A stretch of 64,000 nucleotides of DNA from UBA2040 sp002384725. Its GTDB lineage: Bacteria; Bacteroidota; Bacteroidia; Flavobacteriales_D; Crocinitomicaceae. Positions 15,832-24,554 of the stretch are shown piece by piece. The stretch covers positions 42,930 through 106,929 of the forward strand of contig CAWUXE010000012.1 of NCBI GenBank assembly GCA_963926475.1. The letters are read 5' to 3'. The notes below the pieces were generated by a model. It made no database searches. It was not told the origin of the DNA and worked only from the letters and a program-made list of their open reading frames with translations. Every line of letters begins with the position of its first letter. The stretch's first letter is position 1. A program made the position numbers and the translations under genes.

Positions 15832-18690
15832 TTACTCAATCACCATCTTCTTCACCACATTTGTTCCTTTCGATTGAACCAGAATGAAATAGTTTCCTTT
15901 TCTCAAGGCTACTTCAACCTCAATTTTATTTTGGTTTTCGTAGGACTTTTCCCACACTTTTTTCCCGTCCAAAGAAAGAATACTAACGAGAACATTCGCT
16001 TCTTTTTCATCTAACTCAACGGTAAATTGACCAGAGTTTGGATTTGGAAATAAAATGACATCTTTCTTTGTTAAATCAGCCAAACTTGCTTCCACATTGT
16101 AACGAATGGTGTACATGAATTTATAGGTTTCTGAAGTGTCTCCATTTGCGCCCACTGCAAAAACTTTGAAATACATTTTTGTCCCTTCTGGAAAATCGGG
16201 CAAAGGAGAATCACTTACCCACGTGCTGTCGATAGTATTGGTCATTTCAATGACATTCCCAAAAACAGGGGAGTTTATTGACCATTCTACATAGGCATCG
16301 CTTAAAGATCCAGCATACGAAATTCGAGAAGTGACGTATTGATCGACATCTTCTTTTGGTTCATCAAAAGTAGGGGGATTGTTAATCTCCGTAGTCATAA
16401 TCGCAGGAAAATCAATGCGGTCTTTCAAGGTATATTCCCACATTCCTCTACCCCAAGTTGCTGCTCGAAGTGTATTTGAACCGTAGTTGATTTCCATTTC
16501 TCGAACCGAAACATTAGGAAATCCGGGGTTGTATAAACTCCACGTATTTCCCAAAGAAGGCATTACATAGACCCCAATTTCAGCACCTAAATAAATGTTC
16601 GCATCGTTTGAATGATCAATAACCACTGAGCGTAAAGGCATGTCTCCTAAATTGTAGGTAATGTTCGTCCAGGTTTGGCCTCCATCGTTGGTTCTGTATA
16701 CCTTTTGTCCATCGTTTTGATATTTGTCATACACGACCAATATTACGCTATCGTTTTTAGGATCAAAGGCAAAATCGGTTGGTGTTGCACCGGGCAGCCC
16801 AGCCGCGACGCTATAAAAAGTGTTACCTCCATCATCTGATTTTTGCACATTTCCATTTCGGGAAAGAATCATAATATCTGGATTGTTTTCCGCAATCGCC
16901 ATGCGCTGGATCACCGCTCCACTGAAGGGAGTGCCTCTTTCTTCCCAGTTCTCACCAAAATCTTCCGAAAACCACACTTCGTCGCTAAAGTGATAGACCT
17001 CCATTTGATTGTTCGGATTGTACACCAAAGGAGCAACCCAATCTCCCTCGCCAGATCCAGATTGATTGTTAGGCGTAACACCAGACTGCGTGAAGCCGCG
17101 ATTAAAGGTTCTTCTTCGACCCCCATACTGAAAGCTACCGATCATCCAGTCAGGATTCAAAGGGTGAATAATCGCTTCCATTCCGTCGGCTCCATAAAAC
17201 TCAACCCAACCGGTTTCACCCAAAATGCTCGTGCCATTATCTTGCGAACCAATCATCGAACAAAAGTGGTTCGATTGGCTAATACCTAATGTATAGTTTT
17301 CTCGAATAGGCACACCATTGCTTAGGATTTGCCAAGTCGTTCCGTCGTCGATGCTTTTGCTTAAATATCCGTCAGTTGCAATATAAAGCACACCATTAAC
17401 AGATGCGGCGGCTCTTAAATCGGCATGGACGTACACATCAGTTTGCGAAAAATTATCGCTTAATGAACCTCCGCCATGTGCTCCATTTCCAAGCGACCAA
17501 AATCCAGATTGATTAAAAGTTTGTCCTCCATCGATGGAAGTAAAAGGGTCTATTGAACCAAGAACCATCACAGAAGTATCCGTGTCACTTACCACATAAG
17601 CGCCTCTACCTTCACCTGGATTGCTCACAAAAGAAAAATTGGCTCCTTGATCTAACGATTTCCAAACCCCATTGTTGGATTGGAAAAACAAACAATCTGG
17701 ACAAGCGGCGCTTGCGGAAATCAATGCAGTTTGATTACTATTTGCCGCAATATCATTGGTGAAATTCCAAGTCAAACCGGCATCATTTGATATATACACT
17801 TTGTTTCGGTTTCCATTTGCACTCCGAGAATCATAGGCATACATGATATTTGCATTCGTTGGATGAAACGTAAATTGACTGATTTCAGCTGGGTTGAACA
17901 TTTGTGTCCAAGTTTGTAAATCATCATTAGATCGGTATAGTCCTTTGTTGGTGCCCACAAAAACCAAATTTGGTATGGTCGGGTGGTATTCTATATCATA
18001 GATTCGGAAAGTTGTCCCCAATCCGCCTTCTCCTGTATTTGTCGGATTAAAATTTGTTTCTGTCCAAGAATCTCCACTGTTAGTGGAACGATAGATACCA
18101 TGGGAATATTGATTACTAGAATTTTGAACATTAATGAGCACATGTGCGGTATTGGCAGGCTTAGCGGTAATGGCATTTGCACCTGATGCAAACAAGGTAT
18201 CTGTTGTTCCTATCCAATTTACACCACCGTCTAATGTCCGCCAGAATCCTCCACTCCGTGAACCTAAGTATATTCGATTGGTATTGTTTGGATCAACGAA
18301 CATGTCCTCAATTCTTCCTAATCCAGCGGAGTAGTGACCCGTAATACTGTCAATAGACCATGGACCCAATTCTTTCCATCCTGCGCCAAAAATGGCTTTG
18401 GAACTCGGGTTGTTTTTTAGAAACCGGCGATACCCTGTGATTGCAAATTCTGGATCAACATTGCTTCGGTCACCGCTCGGAGCGAATTTCGATTCATTTT
18501 CGTTTCTCCACCTTTGATATGGCTTCCATCCTGAGCCTTTTGCCTCTTTGTCGATAGTTTCAAAATAGAGATCGGCTGCAGCGCAAACTTCATAAAAATT
18601 GTAAGAAGGGTCGTACATCATCGTTTTCCATTCTTGTGCTAAACTCGATAAGGAAAAAGTCAATAGGAAAATGCTCAGAAAAAACTTCAT
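15832..18690 (-). CDS. BNR/sortilin-type repeat protein with T9SS type A sorting domain
   Basis: Large exported protein of 952 residues. The signal peptide (about 1-18, SLSSLAQ) is followed by many beta-propeller blades with Asp-box/BNR signatures: S-x-D-x-G-x-T-W at ISNDAGLTWNF, SIDDGTTWQIL, SEDFGENWEE, SDDGGNTFYS and TNDGGQTWTNI, among others. This resembles VPS10/sialidase-like propellers. A fibronectin-like segment precedes the C-terminal type IX sorting domain (about 875-952), which shows ILFPNPNSGQFTVEL, ILSLDGKKVWEK, LRKGNYFILVQ and ends VVKKMVIE. It should be exported by PorV/PorU-linked T9SS and attached or released at the surface. The ligand is unknown. Confidence 0.9.
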   Translation of the reverse strand: MKFFLSIFLLTFSLSSLAQEWKTMMYDPSYNFYEVCAAADLYFETIDKEAKGSGWKPYQRWRNENESKFAPSGDRSNVDPEFAITGYRRFLKNNPSSKAIFGAGWKELGPWSIDSITGHYSAGLGRIEDMFVDPNNTNRIYLGSRSGGFWRTLDGGVNWIGTTDTLFASGANAITAKPANTAHVLINVQNSSNQYSHGIYRSTNSGDSWTETNFNPTNTGEGGLGTTFRIYDIEYHPTIPNLVFVGTNKGLYRSNDDLQTWTQMFNPAEISQFTFHPTNANIMYAYDSRSANGNRNKVYISNDAGLTWNFTNDIAANSNQTALISASAACPDCLFFQSNNGVWKSLDQGANFSFVSNPGEGRGAYVVSDTDTSVMVLGSIDPFTSIDGGQTFNQSGFWSLGNGAHGGGSLSDNFSQTDVYVHADLRAAASVNGVLYIATDGYLSKSIDDGTTWQILSNGVPIRENYTLGISQSNHFCSMIGSQDNGTSILGETGWVEFYGADGMEAIIHPLNPDWMIGSFQYGGRRRTFNRGFTQSGVTPNNQSGSGEGDWVAPLVYNPNNQMEVYHFSDEVWFSEDFGENWEERGTPFSGAVIQRMAIAENNPDIMILSRNGNVQKSDDGGNTFYSVAAGLPGATPTDFAFDPKNDSVILVVYDKYQNDGQKVYRTNDGGQTWTNITYNLGDMPLRSVVIDHSNDANIYLGAEIGVYVMPSLGNTWSLYNPGFPNVSVREMEINYGSNTLRAATWGRGMWEYTLKDRIDFPAIMTTEINNPPTFDEPKEDVDQYVTSRISYAGSLSDAYVEWSINSPVFGNVIEMTNTIDSTWVSDSPLPDFPEGTKMYFKVFAVGANGDTSETYKFMYTIRYNVEASLADLTKKDVILFPNPNSGQFTVELDEKEANVLVSILSLDGKKVWEKSYENQNKIEVEVALRKGNYFILVQSKGTNVVKKMVIE

Positions 18691-18794
18691 ATATTTAATT
18701 GTATAATTGAGTGGAAAGATATGGAGAAGAAATGAAATTTCGGAATCGTTTCTGCCGTTAATAAGGAATCTTAATTGAATATAAAAAGGACCAA

Positions 18795-19241
18795 ATGCTA
18801 AATATTCGTGCGTATGAGGAAAAAGACCTCGATATAGCTATTGGTTTAATTCGTTTGAACACACCTAAATTTTTCGCGAAGCACGAAGAACAAGATTTTT
18901 ATGACTTTCTGAAAAACAATATTGAATTGTATTATGTCTATGCAATAGAAAAAAAGATTATTGGTTGTGCAGGCTTAAATTTTTCTCCAGATAAGAAAAA
19001 AGCATTCTTAAGTTGGGGTATGGTTCATCCTGAATTTCAAGGGAAAGGAATTGGGAAACAAATGACAAATCACCGACTAGAGATTCTAAAAGACATGAAG
19101 GAAGTTAAAAAAATCGCTCTTAAAACGTCTCAGTTTACAGATGGATTCTATGCGAAAAGAGGATTTAAGGAGATTAAAAGAGTCAAAGATTTTTGGGCAG
19201 AAGGCTTGGACTTGGTTGAAATGGTCTACTCCCTAGAATAA
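18795..19241 (+). CDS. GNAT-family N-acetyltransferase
   Basis: Single-domain acetyltransferase of 148 residues. The acetyl-CoA pyrophosphate-binding motif A is visible as VHPEFQGKGIGKQM (about residues 77-90), preceded by the usual strand KAFLSWGM. The C terminus has FYAKRGFKEIKR, the standard beta6-alpha4 element. The N terminus (IRAYEEKDLDIAIGLIR) is typical of the fold. The substrate cannot be inferred. It is apparently transcribed alone, upstream of the DUF3108 gene. Confidence 0.85.
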   Translation: MLNIRAYEEKDLDIAIGLIRLNTPKFFAKHEEQDFYDFLKNNIELYYVYAIEKKIIGCAGLNFSPDKKKAFLSWGMVHPEFQGKGIGKQMTNHRLEILKDMKEVKKIALKTSQFTDGFYAKRGFKEIKRVKDFWAEGLDLVEMVYSLE

Positions 19242-19301
19242 AACCATTGATTTTGGCACAGCATTTGTTTTATATTAGCAAAACAGAACAATAATAACAT
19301 T

Positions 19302-20093
19302 ATGAAAAAGTTGATATATACATGTACAGCAATCATAGGATTGGGATTTTTACTGAGTAGCACTTCAGTGGACTATCCAGAGCGCGGCAATTCATCTTTT
19401 GATGTAGGAGAAAAATTGCGTTACCGAGTAACGTATGGCTTCGTAGATGCTGGTGAGGCAGTTATGGAAGTAAAAAGCACATCTAAAAAAGGAAATGGCA
19501 GAAGTTTGTATCAAGCAATTGGAACGGGTAGAACTTTAGCTGGATTCAATGCTTTTTTCAAAGTAGATGACACCTATGAAACGTATTTGGACAAACAAGG
19601 TATTTTCCCGTGGTATTTCAAACGGCGAGTAGATGAAGGAGGATACATCATTAATCAAGACTATACATTCAAACACCATCAATACAAGGTGGATAATGGA
19701 GAAGGTAAAGAGTTCAAGATACCGATGGGAGTTCAAGATATGATTTCTTCATTCTATTATGCAAGAACTATCAGAATGGAGTACATGAAAGTGGGACAGG
19801 TATTTGCTTTTCAGTGTTTCATGGATGATGAGGTTTGGCCTTTGAAAGTGAAATATGTTGGTGATGAAACGATTCGTATCCGTAAAGGAAAATTCAAAGT
19901 ACATAAATTTGTGCCGGTTGTTCAAACCGGACGTTACTTCAAGAGCGAAGAAGATGTTAGCTTCTGGGTGACGGCAGATGACAATAAAATTCCAATTCTG
20001 GTTAAGGCAAAAATTCCTGTGGGAACAATCAAAATGCATCTGGTGGAATGGGAAAATTTAAAGAACCCATTGACGAGTAAACTATCTCAATGA
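19302..20093 (+). CDS. DUF3108 domain-containing exported protein
   Basis: 263-residue protein with an N-terminal signal or anchor (about 1-21, ending LSSTS). One DUF3108 domain covers almost the whole mature part: FDVGEKLRYRVTYGFVDAGEA, then YETYLDKQGIFPWYFKRRVDEGGY, then VQDMISSFYYAR, and late SFWVTADDNKIPILVKAKIPVGTIK. DUF3108 proteins are periplasmic or outer-membrane-associated and have a beta-sandwich resembling lipid-handling proteins; the role is unproven. The start ATG follows an A-rich leader. The gene stands alone. Confidence 0.85.
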   Translation: MKKLIYTCTAIIGLGFLLSSTSVDYPERGNSSFDVGEKLRYRVTYGFVDAGEAVMEVKSTSKKGNGRSLYQAIGTGRTLAGFNAFFKVDDTYETYLDKQGIFPWYFKRRVDEGGYIINQDYTFKHHQYKVDNGEGKEFKIPMGVQDMISSFYYARTIRMEYMKVGQVFAFQCFMDDEVWPLKVKYVGDETIRIRKGKFKVHKFVPVVQTGRYFKSEEDVSFWVTADDNKIPILVKAKIPVGTIKMHLVEWENLKNPLTSKLSQ

Positions 20094-20282
20094 ATTTTGC
20101 TATCGATTAAACCGTTGTTACTTTGGCGAAAGACTCTTCGATCGTATGACTATTGCCATTATTGAAAATTAGTGGTACGATTGGGACTAGTCAAAAATTT
20201 TTCATGTAAAATGATTTTTGAATGCACTTATGGATTATTTTAGCCACCTAATTAAAACGTCTTGGTTCTCGAAGGATTCCAG

Positions 20283-20549
20283 TTGGCAGAAAAAGAAGAG
20301 GTTGCAAGTTTTCATTTCCCAGACTTAGAAGCACTTAAGAAGGGAAGTGAAATAAAGGCTTTAAATACGACGCTGAAAAGGGCGATAGCCCAGGGAAATT
20401 TGGAACACCAAAAGGCAAGAATTTACTTTGCAGATGATCAAGAAGATAAATATGTTGAGACCGCAATTTGGGGCTTAACGGATTATGAAATCGTTTTGAA
20501 GAAGAATGTGGTAGTGCCGATTCATCGGATTGTTAAATTGGAAATATAG
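20283..20549 (+). CDS. Conserved small protein of unknown function, TTG start
   Basis: Unrecognised cytoplasmic protein of 88 residues with a mixed helix/strand pattern (FPDLEALKKGSEIKALNTT, then ARIYFADDQEDKYVETAIWGL and VVVPIHRIVKLEI). The frame has no ATG. Two TTG codons are possible: 20262 and 20283. The second is preferred because an AAGGA sequence lies six bases upstream and the first is very close to a TATTTTAG promoter-like sequence (from about 20236). The gene is only six bases before the acidic-tail gene, so the two are probably co-transcribed. Confidence 0.55.
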   Translation: MAEKEEVASFHFPDLEALKKGSEIKALNTTLKRAIAQGNLEHQKARIYFADDQEDKYVETAIWGLTDYEIVLKKNVVVPIHRIVKLEI

Positions 20550-20555
20550 TGTAAA

Positions 20556-20840
20556 ATGGATACGAAAAAACGTACTCTTATCAGTTATGAGAAGCTCACT
20601 CCGGAGCAACGTAAAGAATTAAACAGGTCTTTCCCGGATGGGTATACGAGTAAAATGACTGAGCTGAAAATGCCAAGTGGTGAAGAATTCCGCACCTTAG
20701 TTTGGGAAACGGATGAAATGGTTTATTTGGTAAAATTCCACAAAACGAAAGCCCTAACCATCGATGATGACGACGATGATTTAGACGAAATTGATAATGA
20801 ATCTGGTGACGACGAAGATGACGACGACGATGAAGATTAG
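20556..20840 (+). CDS. Small protein with extremely acidic C-terminal tail
   Basis: 94-residue protein. The first about 68 residues form a compact domain (TLISYEKLTPEQRKELNRSF, FRTLVWETDEMVYLVKFHK). The last about 25 residues are almost pure Asp/Glu with a few Ser/Asn. Such tails often contact basic proteins or act as entropic spacers. I recall similar unannotated proteins in other Flavobacteriales but cannot name a function. It is probably translated with the preceding gene. The stop is two bases from the convergent lipoprotein gene. Confidence 0.65.
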   Translation: MDTKKRTLISYEKLTPEQRKELNRSFPDGYTSKMTELKMPSGEEFRTLVWETDEMVYLVKFHKTKALTIDDDDDDLDEIDNESGDDEDDDDDED

Positions 20841-20841
20841 A

Positions 20842-21387
20842 CTATTTTAGTTTATAGACATTGCCATCCTTAATTTCTATCCCGTTTTGAGTTTCGAAAC
20901 GAAACGTAGCAATTAAACCATCCGTACTATTGTCCTTTTTAATAGTAAGACTTCCGCTTGTTGCAGCAAGGGCCAATCCAGTTTGTCCGCTATATAATTC
21001 CGCTTTGAAGGTTTTGTCATTTTCTGTATTCGAAAGTGAATACGAACTACCTTCTTTATTGCCGAAAATTTCAATAATGATATCCTCATAATTCGGACTG
21101 CTTTGCAAACTTTCGTTCTTCCAAATAATTCGCTTAACAGCCGAACCTGGCGCGCCATCAAAAAACTTGGCTGAACCATTTGTGCGTTTCACACCGCCGA
21201 TTTCAAAGCAGAATCTAATTCCAACACCACAAATTCCTTCACCATTGTATTGGCATTTGTTGTCGCGTGCTTTCTTTATATTGTTCACGTAATTGTCAGC
21301 AGTGGGATCTGAACATCCTTTTTTATTACATGCACTTACGGAAAATAATATGGCTACGATAGATAGTAGAGTGTATAATTTTTTCAT
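20842..21387 (-). CDS. Predicted lipoprotein with a Cys-flanked Asp/Asn motif
   Basis: 181-residue lipoprotein (signal ending FSVSAC, Cys20). Right after the anchor is GCSDPTADNYVNNIKKARDNKCQY. This resembles the GC-[TS]-DP-xAxNYNP...C repeat often seen in secreted Bacteroidota proteins, with two Cys that may pair. The rest is a beta-rich domain (IRFCFEIGGVKRTNG; SLTIKKDNSTDGLIATFRFET) without a family name. A -7 box precedes it at 21425-21432. Function unknown. Confidence 0.65.
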   Translation of the reverse strand: MKKLYTLLSIVAILFSVSACNKKGCSDPTADNYVNNIKKARDNKCQYNGEGICGVGIRFCFEIGGVKRTNGSAKFFDGAPGSAVKRIIWKNESLQSSPNYEDIIIEIFGNKEGSSYSLSNTENDKTFKAELYSGQTGLALAATSGSLTIKKDNSTDGLIATFRFETQNGIEIKDGNVYKLK

Positions 21388-21424
21388 GACCTAGTATTTA
21401 GGGTATTAGAAACAAATTCTGTTC

Positions 21425-21432
21425 CAAAGATA
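21425..21432 (-). promoter_or_regulatory. -7 promoter box (TATCTTTG) for the lipoprotein gene
   Basis: The minus-strand match to TAnnTTTG is exact. It lies between the lipoprotein start and the lepA stop, so the lipoprotein is probably transcribed separately from lepA. Confidence 0.55.
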
Positions 21433-21451
21433 CAAAATTGAAAAAAGTAAA

Positions 21452-23248
21452 TTAGTCGTTCAGTTTCAATACGGCCAAGAATGCCTCTTGAGGAACTTCC
21501 ACACGGCCAATTTGGCGCATTCGCTTCTTACCTTCTTTTTGTTTTTCAAGAAGTTTTCGTTTACGCGAAATATCACCACCATAACATTTAGCGGTAACAT
21601 CTTTACGCAATGCTTTGATGGTTTCTCTAGCAATAATCTTCGCACCAATTGCTGCTTGAATAGGAATTTCAAATTGTTGTCTCGGAATCAATTCCTTCAA
21701 TTTCAAACAAATACGTTTTCCTAAATCAAAAGCGTTACTTCGGTGAACTAATGCGGATAAAGCATCCACTTGTTCAGTGTTCAGAAGCAAATCCATCTTT
21801 ATCAAGTCGGACGTTTTATAGCCAATTGGATGATAATCGAAAGAGGCATAACCCCGTGAAACCGTTTTCAGACGATCATAAAAATCAAATACAATTTCCG
21901 CCAAGGGCATTTCAAAAGTAATTTCAACTCTATCTTGTGTCAAATAAACTTGATTCGTCAATTCACCGCGTTTCTCAATACATAAAGTCATAATTTGACC
22001 AACATATTCAGACTTGGTAATCACTTGCGCTTTAATGTATGGTTCGTCAATTCTTTCCATCCCTGAAGGGTCAGGTAAATCAGAAGGATTGTTCACAATA
22101 ATTGCTGCATCCGCATTACTACGCATGTATGCATTATAGGAAACGTTGGGAACTGTGGTAATAACAGTCATATTGAACTCGCGTTCCAATCGTTCTTGAA
22201 TGATTTCCATGTGCAACATTCCTAAGAATCCACAACGGAATCCGAAACCAAGAGCGGCAGAAGATTCTGGTTCGAAAACCAAGGAGGAATCATTCAATTG
22301 CAATTTCTCCATTGAATAACGAAGTTCTTCGTAATCTTCCGTATCTACAGGGTAAATTCCAGCAAAAACCATTGGTTTAACATCCTCAAATCCTTTGATA
22401 GCCTCGATACATGGATTTTCAAAACCGGTTATGGTATCACCGACTTTTACCTCTTTCGAAGCTTTAATTCCAGAAATAATATAACCAACATCACCTGCTT
22501 TTACTTCGTTTTTTGGAGAAAGAGTCATTTTTAAAATCCCAACTTCATCGGCGTTGTAGCTTTTTCCAGTATTGAAAAACTTAATTTTCTGACCTTTCTT
22601 AACCGTGCCGTTTCTCACCCGATAATAGGCGATAATTCCTCTAAATGGATTAAAGACTGAATCGAAAATCATAGCTTGAAGCGGAGCAGATTCGTCACCA
22701 GATGGAGCTGGTATACGATTGATGACCGCTTTCAAAATGTCGTTTACACCAAGTCCTGTTTTACCCGAAGCTGGAATAATATCATCCGGCTCGCACATGA
22801 TTAAGTCGATAATTTGATCGGAAACCTCTTCCGGCATTGCACCTGGTAAATCCATTTTGTTTAGGATAGGAATAATGACCAAATCATGTTCCAATGCCAA
22901 ATACAAATTTGAAATGGTTTGTGCTTCGATTCCCTGAGAAGCATCTACAATCAAAAGGGCACCTTCACAGGCTGCAATTGAACGAGAAACCTCGTATGAA
23001 AAATCTACGTGTCCGGGCGTATCAATGAGGTTGAGCACATAATCTTCGCCTTCAAAATTGTAATTCATTTGAATGGCATGACTTTTAATCGTAATTCCTC
23101 TTTCACGTTCGATATCCATATCGTCTAGAGCTTGCGCTTGCATGTCGCGGTCCGAAATAGTACCAGTTGTTTGTAACAAACGATCGGCCAAAGTGCTTTT
23201 ACCATGGTCAATGTGTGCGATAATACAGAAGTTACGTATATTTTTCAT
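21452..23248 (-). CDS. lepA: Elongation factor 4 (back-translocating GTPase)
   Basis: Ribosome-associated translational GTPase of 598 residues. GTP-binding motifs: G1 AHIDHGKST near residue 10, G2 RERGITIKS, G3 DTPGHVDF, G4 NKMDLP. The EF4-specific C-terminal domain is present (GGDISRKRKLLEKQKEGKKRM in part). The ATG at 23248 is chosen. A TTG at 23266 would add six residues but lies inside a -7 promoter box on the same strand. Length and domain order are normal. Confidence 0.95.
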   Translation of the reverse strand: MKNIRNFCIIAHIDHGKSTLADRLLQTTGTISDRDMQAQALDDMDIERERGITIKSHAIQMNYNFEGEDYVLNLIDTPGHVDFSYEVSRSIAACEGALLIVDASQGIEAQTISNLYLALEHDLVIIPILNKMDLPGAMPEEVSDQIIDLIMCEPDDIIPASGKTGLGVNDILKAVINRIPAPSGDESAPLQAMIFDSVFNPFRGIIAYYRVRNGTVKKGQKIKFFNTGKSYNADEVGILKMTLSPKNEVKAGDVGYIISGIKASKEVKVGDTITGFENPCIEAIKGFEDVKPMVFAGIYPVDTEDYEELRYSMEKLQLNDSSLVFEPESSAALGFGFRCGFLGMLHMEIIQERLEREFNMTVITTVPNVSYNAYMRSNADAAIIVNNPSDLPDPSGMERIDEPYIKAQVITKSEYVGQIMTLCIEKRGELTNQVYLTQDRVEITFEMPLAEIVFDFYDRLKTVSRGYASFDYHPIGYKTSDLIKMDLLLNTEQVDALSALVHRSNAFDLGKRICLKLKELIPRQQFEIPIQAAIGAKIIARETIKALRKDVTAKCYGGDISRKRKLLEKQKEGKKRMRQIGRVEVPQEAFLAVLKLND

Positions 23249-23263
23249 AGGGATAATTGGCGA

Positions 23264-23271
23264 CAAAATTA
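23264..23271 (-). promoter_or_regulatory. -7 promoter box (TAATTTTG) for lepA
   Basis: Minus-strand TAATTTTG matches the consensus exactly and ends 15 bases before the lepA ATG. It also contains the TTG that would otherwise extend lepA. No TTTG at the -33 spacing. Confidence 0.5.
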
Positions 23272-23373
23272 CGGTAAAAAAAAGGATTTTAGACTATAAA
23301 CAGTTACAAGGATAGTATTCTCCAATAAAGAGAACTAAATTTAAATAATCATGGCTAATAATTATATAAAAAG

Positions 23374-23456
23374 AAGAAAGGAGAGCGGGAGCCCTCCTTT
23401 CTTGTACCTAAACCTAAACTACTACTTATGAAAACTAAATCTTAAATTTTTTTTTG
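23374..23456 (+). ncRNA. Candidate structured RNA or leader relic in the lepA upstream gap
   Basis: Within the 364-base gene-free stretch 23249-23612 is a perfect 10-base-pair stem (23374-23383 with 23394-23403, GC-rich loop). It is followed on the plus strand by an A/C-rich segment (CCTAAACCTAAACTACTAC), a five-codon mini-ORF (ATG at 23428, stop 23443-23445) and nine T residues (23447-23455). On the plus strand it would be a free-standing RNA. On the minus strand the hairpin is followed by TTCTTTTTAT and could be a terminator in the lepA leader. Strand and nature are unresolved. Confidence 0.25.
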
Positions 23457-23516
23457 CATGTTAATTGGCTTTACCCTTTCACTTTTCTAAAACAAATGTA
23501 TGACTTATAAACGAAT

Positions 23517-23558
23517 GATGAATAAAAAAAGTCTGGTTATTAACTTTTTTTATTCATC
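23517..23558. terminator. Long perfect hairpin, likely (bidirectional) terminator
   Basis: Perfect 16-base-pair stem (23517-23532 with 23543-23558), loop of 10. Internal A7/T7 runs give a T-tract on either strand. It lies 55 bases after the stop of the minus-strand dehydrogenase gene, so it probably ends that transcript. Confidence 0.7.
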
Positions 23559-23612
23559 ACTAATGTGCATAATTGGAAGCTAATTTAGTATGTATGCATA
23601 ATAAAAATTGCC

Positions 23613-24554
23613 TTATGTTGAGAATTTCGCTAAAATCTTATCGCCGAGCACTTTACTTAATTTCTTATAACTTTCTTCAGTCCAACCTGCAACATGCGGC
23701 GTTAGAAGCGTTTGCGGTGAGTTAAGAAGAAATTTTAAATCAATTGAGTCTATTTCGAGCATTGTGTTTTCAAACGTACCATTCTCGTAATCCAAAACGT
23801 CTAAGCCTGCACCGAGAATTACACCATTTTTAAGGCCTTTAACGACAATTTCGCTTTTTACCACCTTTCCACGCGAGACATTTAAAAGGAAAAAGGGCTT
23901 TTCCATCCTTTCTAAGAACTCATTATTGAAATACCCAATCGTCTCTAAATTCTGAGGTACATGAAAACTGATAACATCCCCATTTTGTTGAATTTCCTCC
24001 AAAGTACTTTCGGTAACGAATTCGTCCGAAAAATTGGATTTGTATTTATCATAAGCAAGAATGTTTACATCAAATCCCCTGAGTTTTTTGGCAAAAGCTT
24101 GACCGTTATTTCCGAATCCAACGAGTCCAACTGTTCTTCCGTCTAGTTCCAATCCTCGATTTCCTTCTCTGTCCCAAATACCGGATTTTACCTCTTTGTC
24201 TGCAGAATGCAATTTGTTCATCAAAGAAAGCAAAAGTCCCAAAGAATGTTCTCCAACAGAATTTCGGTTTCCTTCAGGTGAATTAAAAAGTTCAATTCCG
24301 AGTTTGTTGCACTTTTCAATATCTATGTTTTCCATTCCTGCACCTGATCGAGCAATGAATTTTAGGTTAGGACATTTCATTAGAAATTCCTCATTCACTG
24401 GAAAGCGTGATCGAATCACCAATCCTTGACTATTCTCAAGTTCGTTTTGAAATTCCGATATTGTTTTTTCTTCCACGTGAATACAGTCAAACCCTTTCTG
24501 TGTAAGCATTTCGTCCAAAATAGGATGAACGGTATCTAGAAATAGAACTCGCAT
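23613..24554 (-). CDS. D-2-hydroxyacid dehydrogenase (phosphoglycerate-dehydrogenase-like)
   Basis: NAD-dependent oxidoreductase of 313 residues, of the length of short SerA/glycerate dehydrogenase relatives without ACT domain. The Rossmann motif GLVGFGNNGQAFAKKL is at about residues 142-157. The catalytic Arg lies in NVSRGKVV, the Glu downstream in GLDVLDYE, and the His in TPHVAGWT. SerA is a reasonable assignment, but glyoxylate or hydroxypyruvate reductase activity cannot be excluded. The gene begins directly at the stop of mgtE (no gap), so the two are co-transcribed. Confidence 0.85.
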   Translation of the reverse strand: MRVLFLDTVHPILDEMLTQKGFDCIHVEEKTISEFQNELENSQGLVIRSRFPVNEEFLMKCPNLKFIARSGAGMENIDIEKCNKLGIELFNSPEGNRNSVGEHSLGLLLSLMNKLHSADKEVKSGIWDREGNRGLELDGRTVGLVGFGNNGQAFAKKLRGFDVNILAYDKYKSNFSDEFVTESTLEEIQQNGDVISFHVPQNLETIGYFNNEFLERMEKPFFLLNVSRGKVVKSEIVVKGLKNGVILGAGLDVLDYENGTFENTMLEIDSIDLKFLLNSPQTLLTPHVAGWTEESYKKLSKVLGDKILAKFST

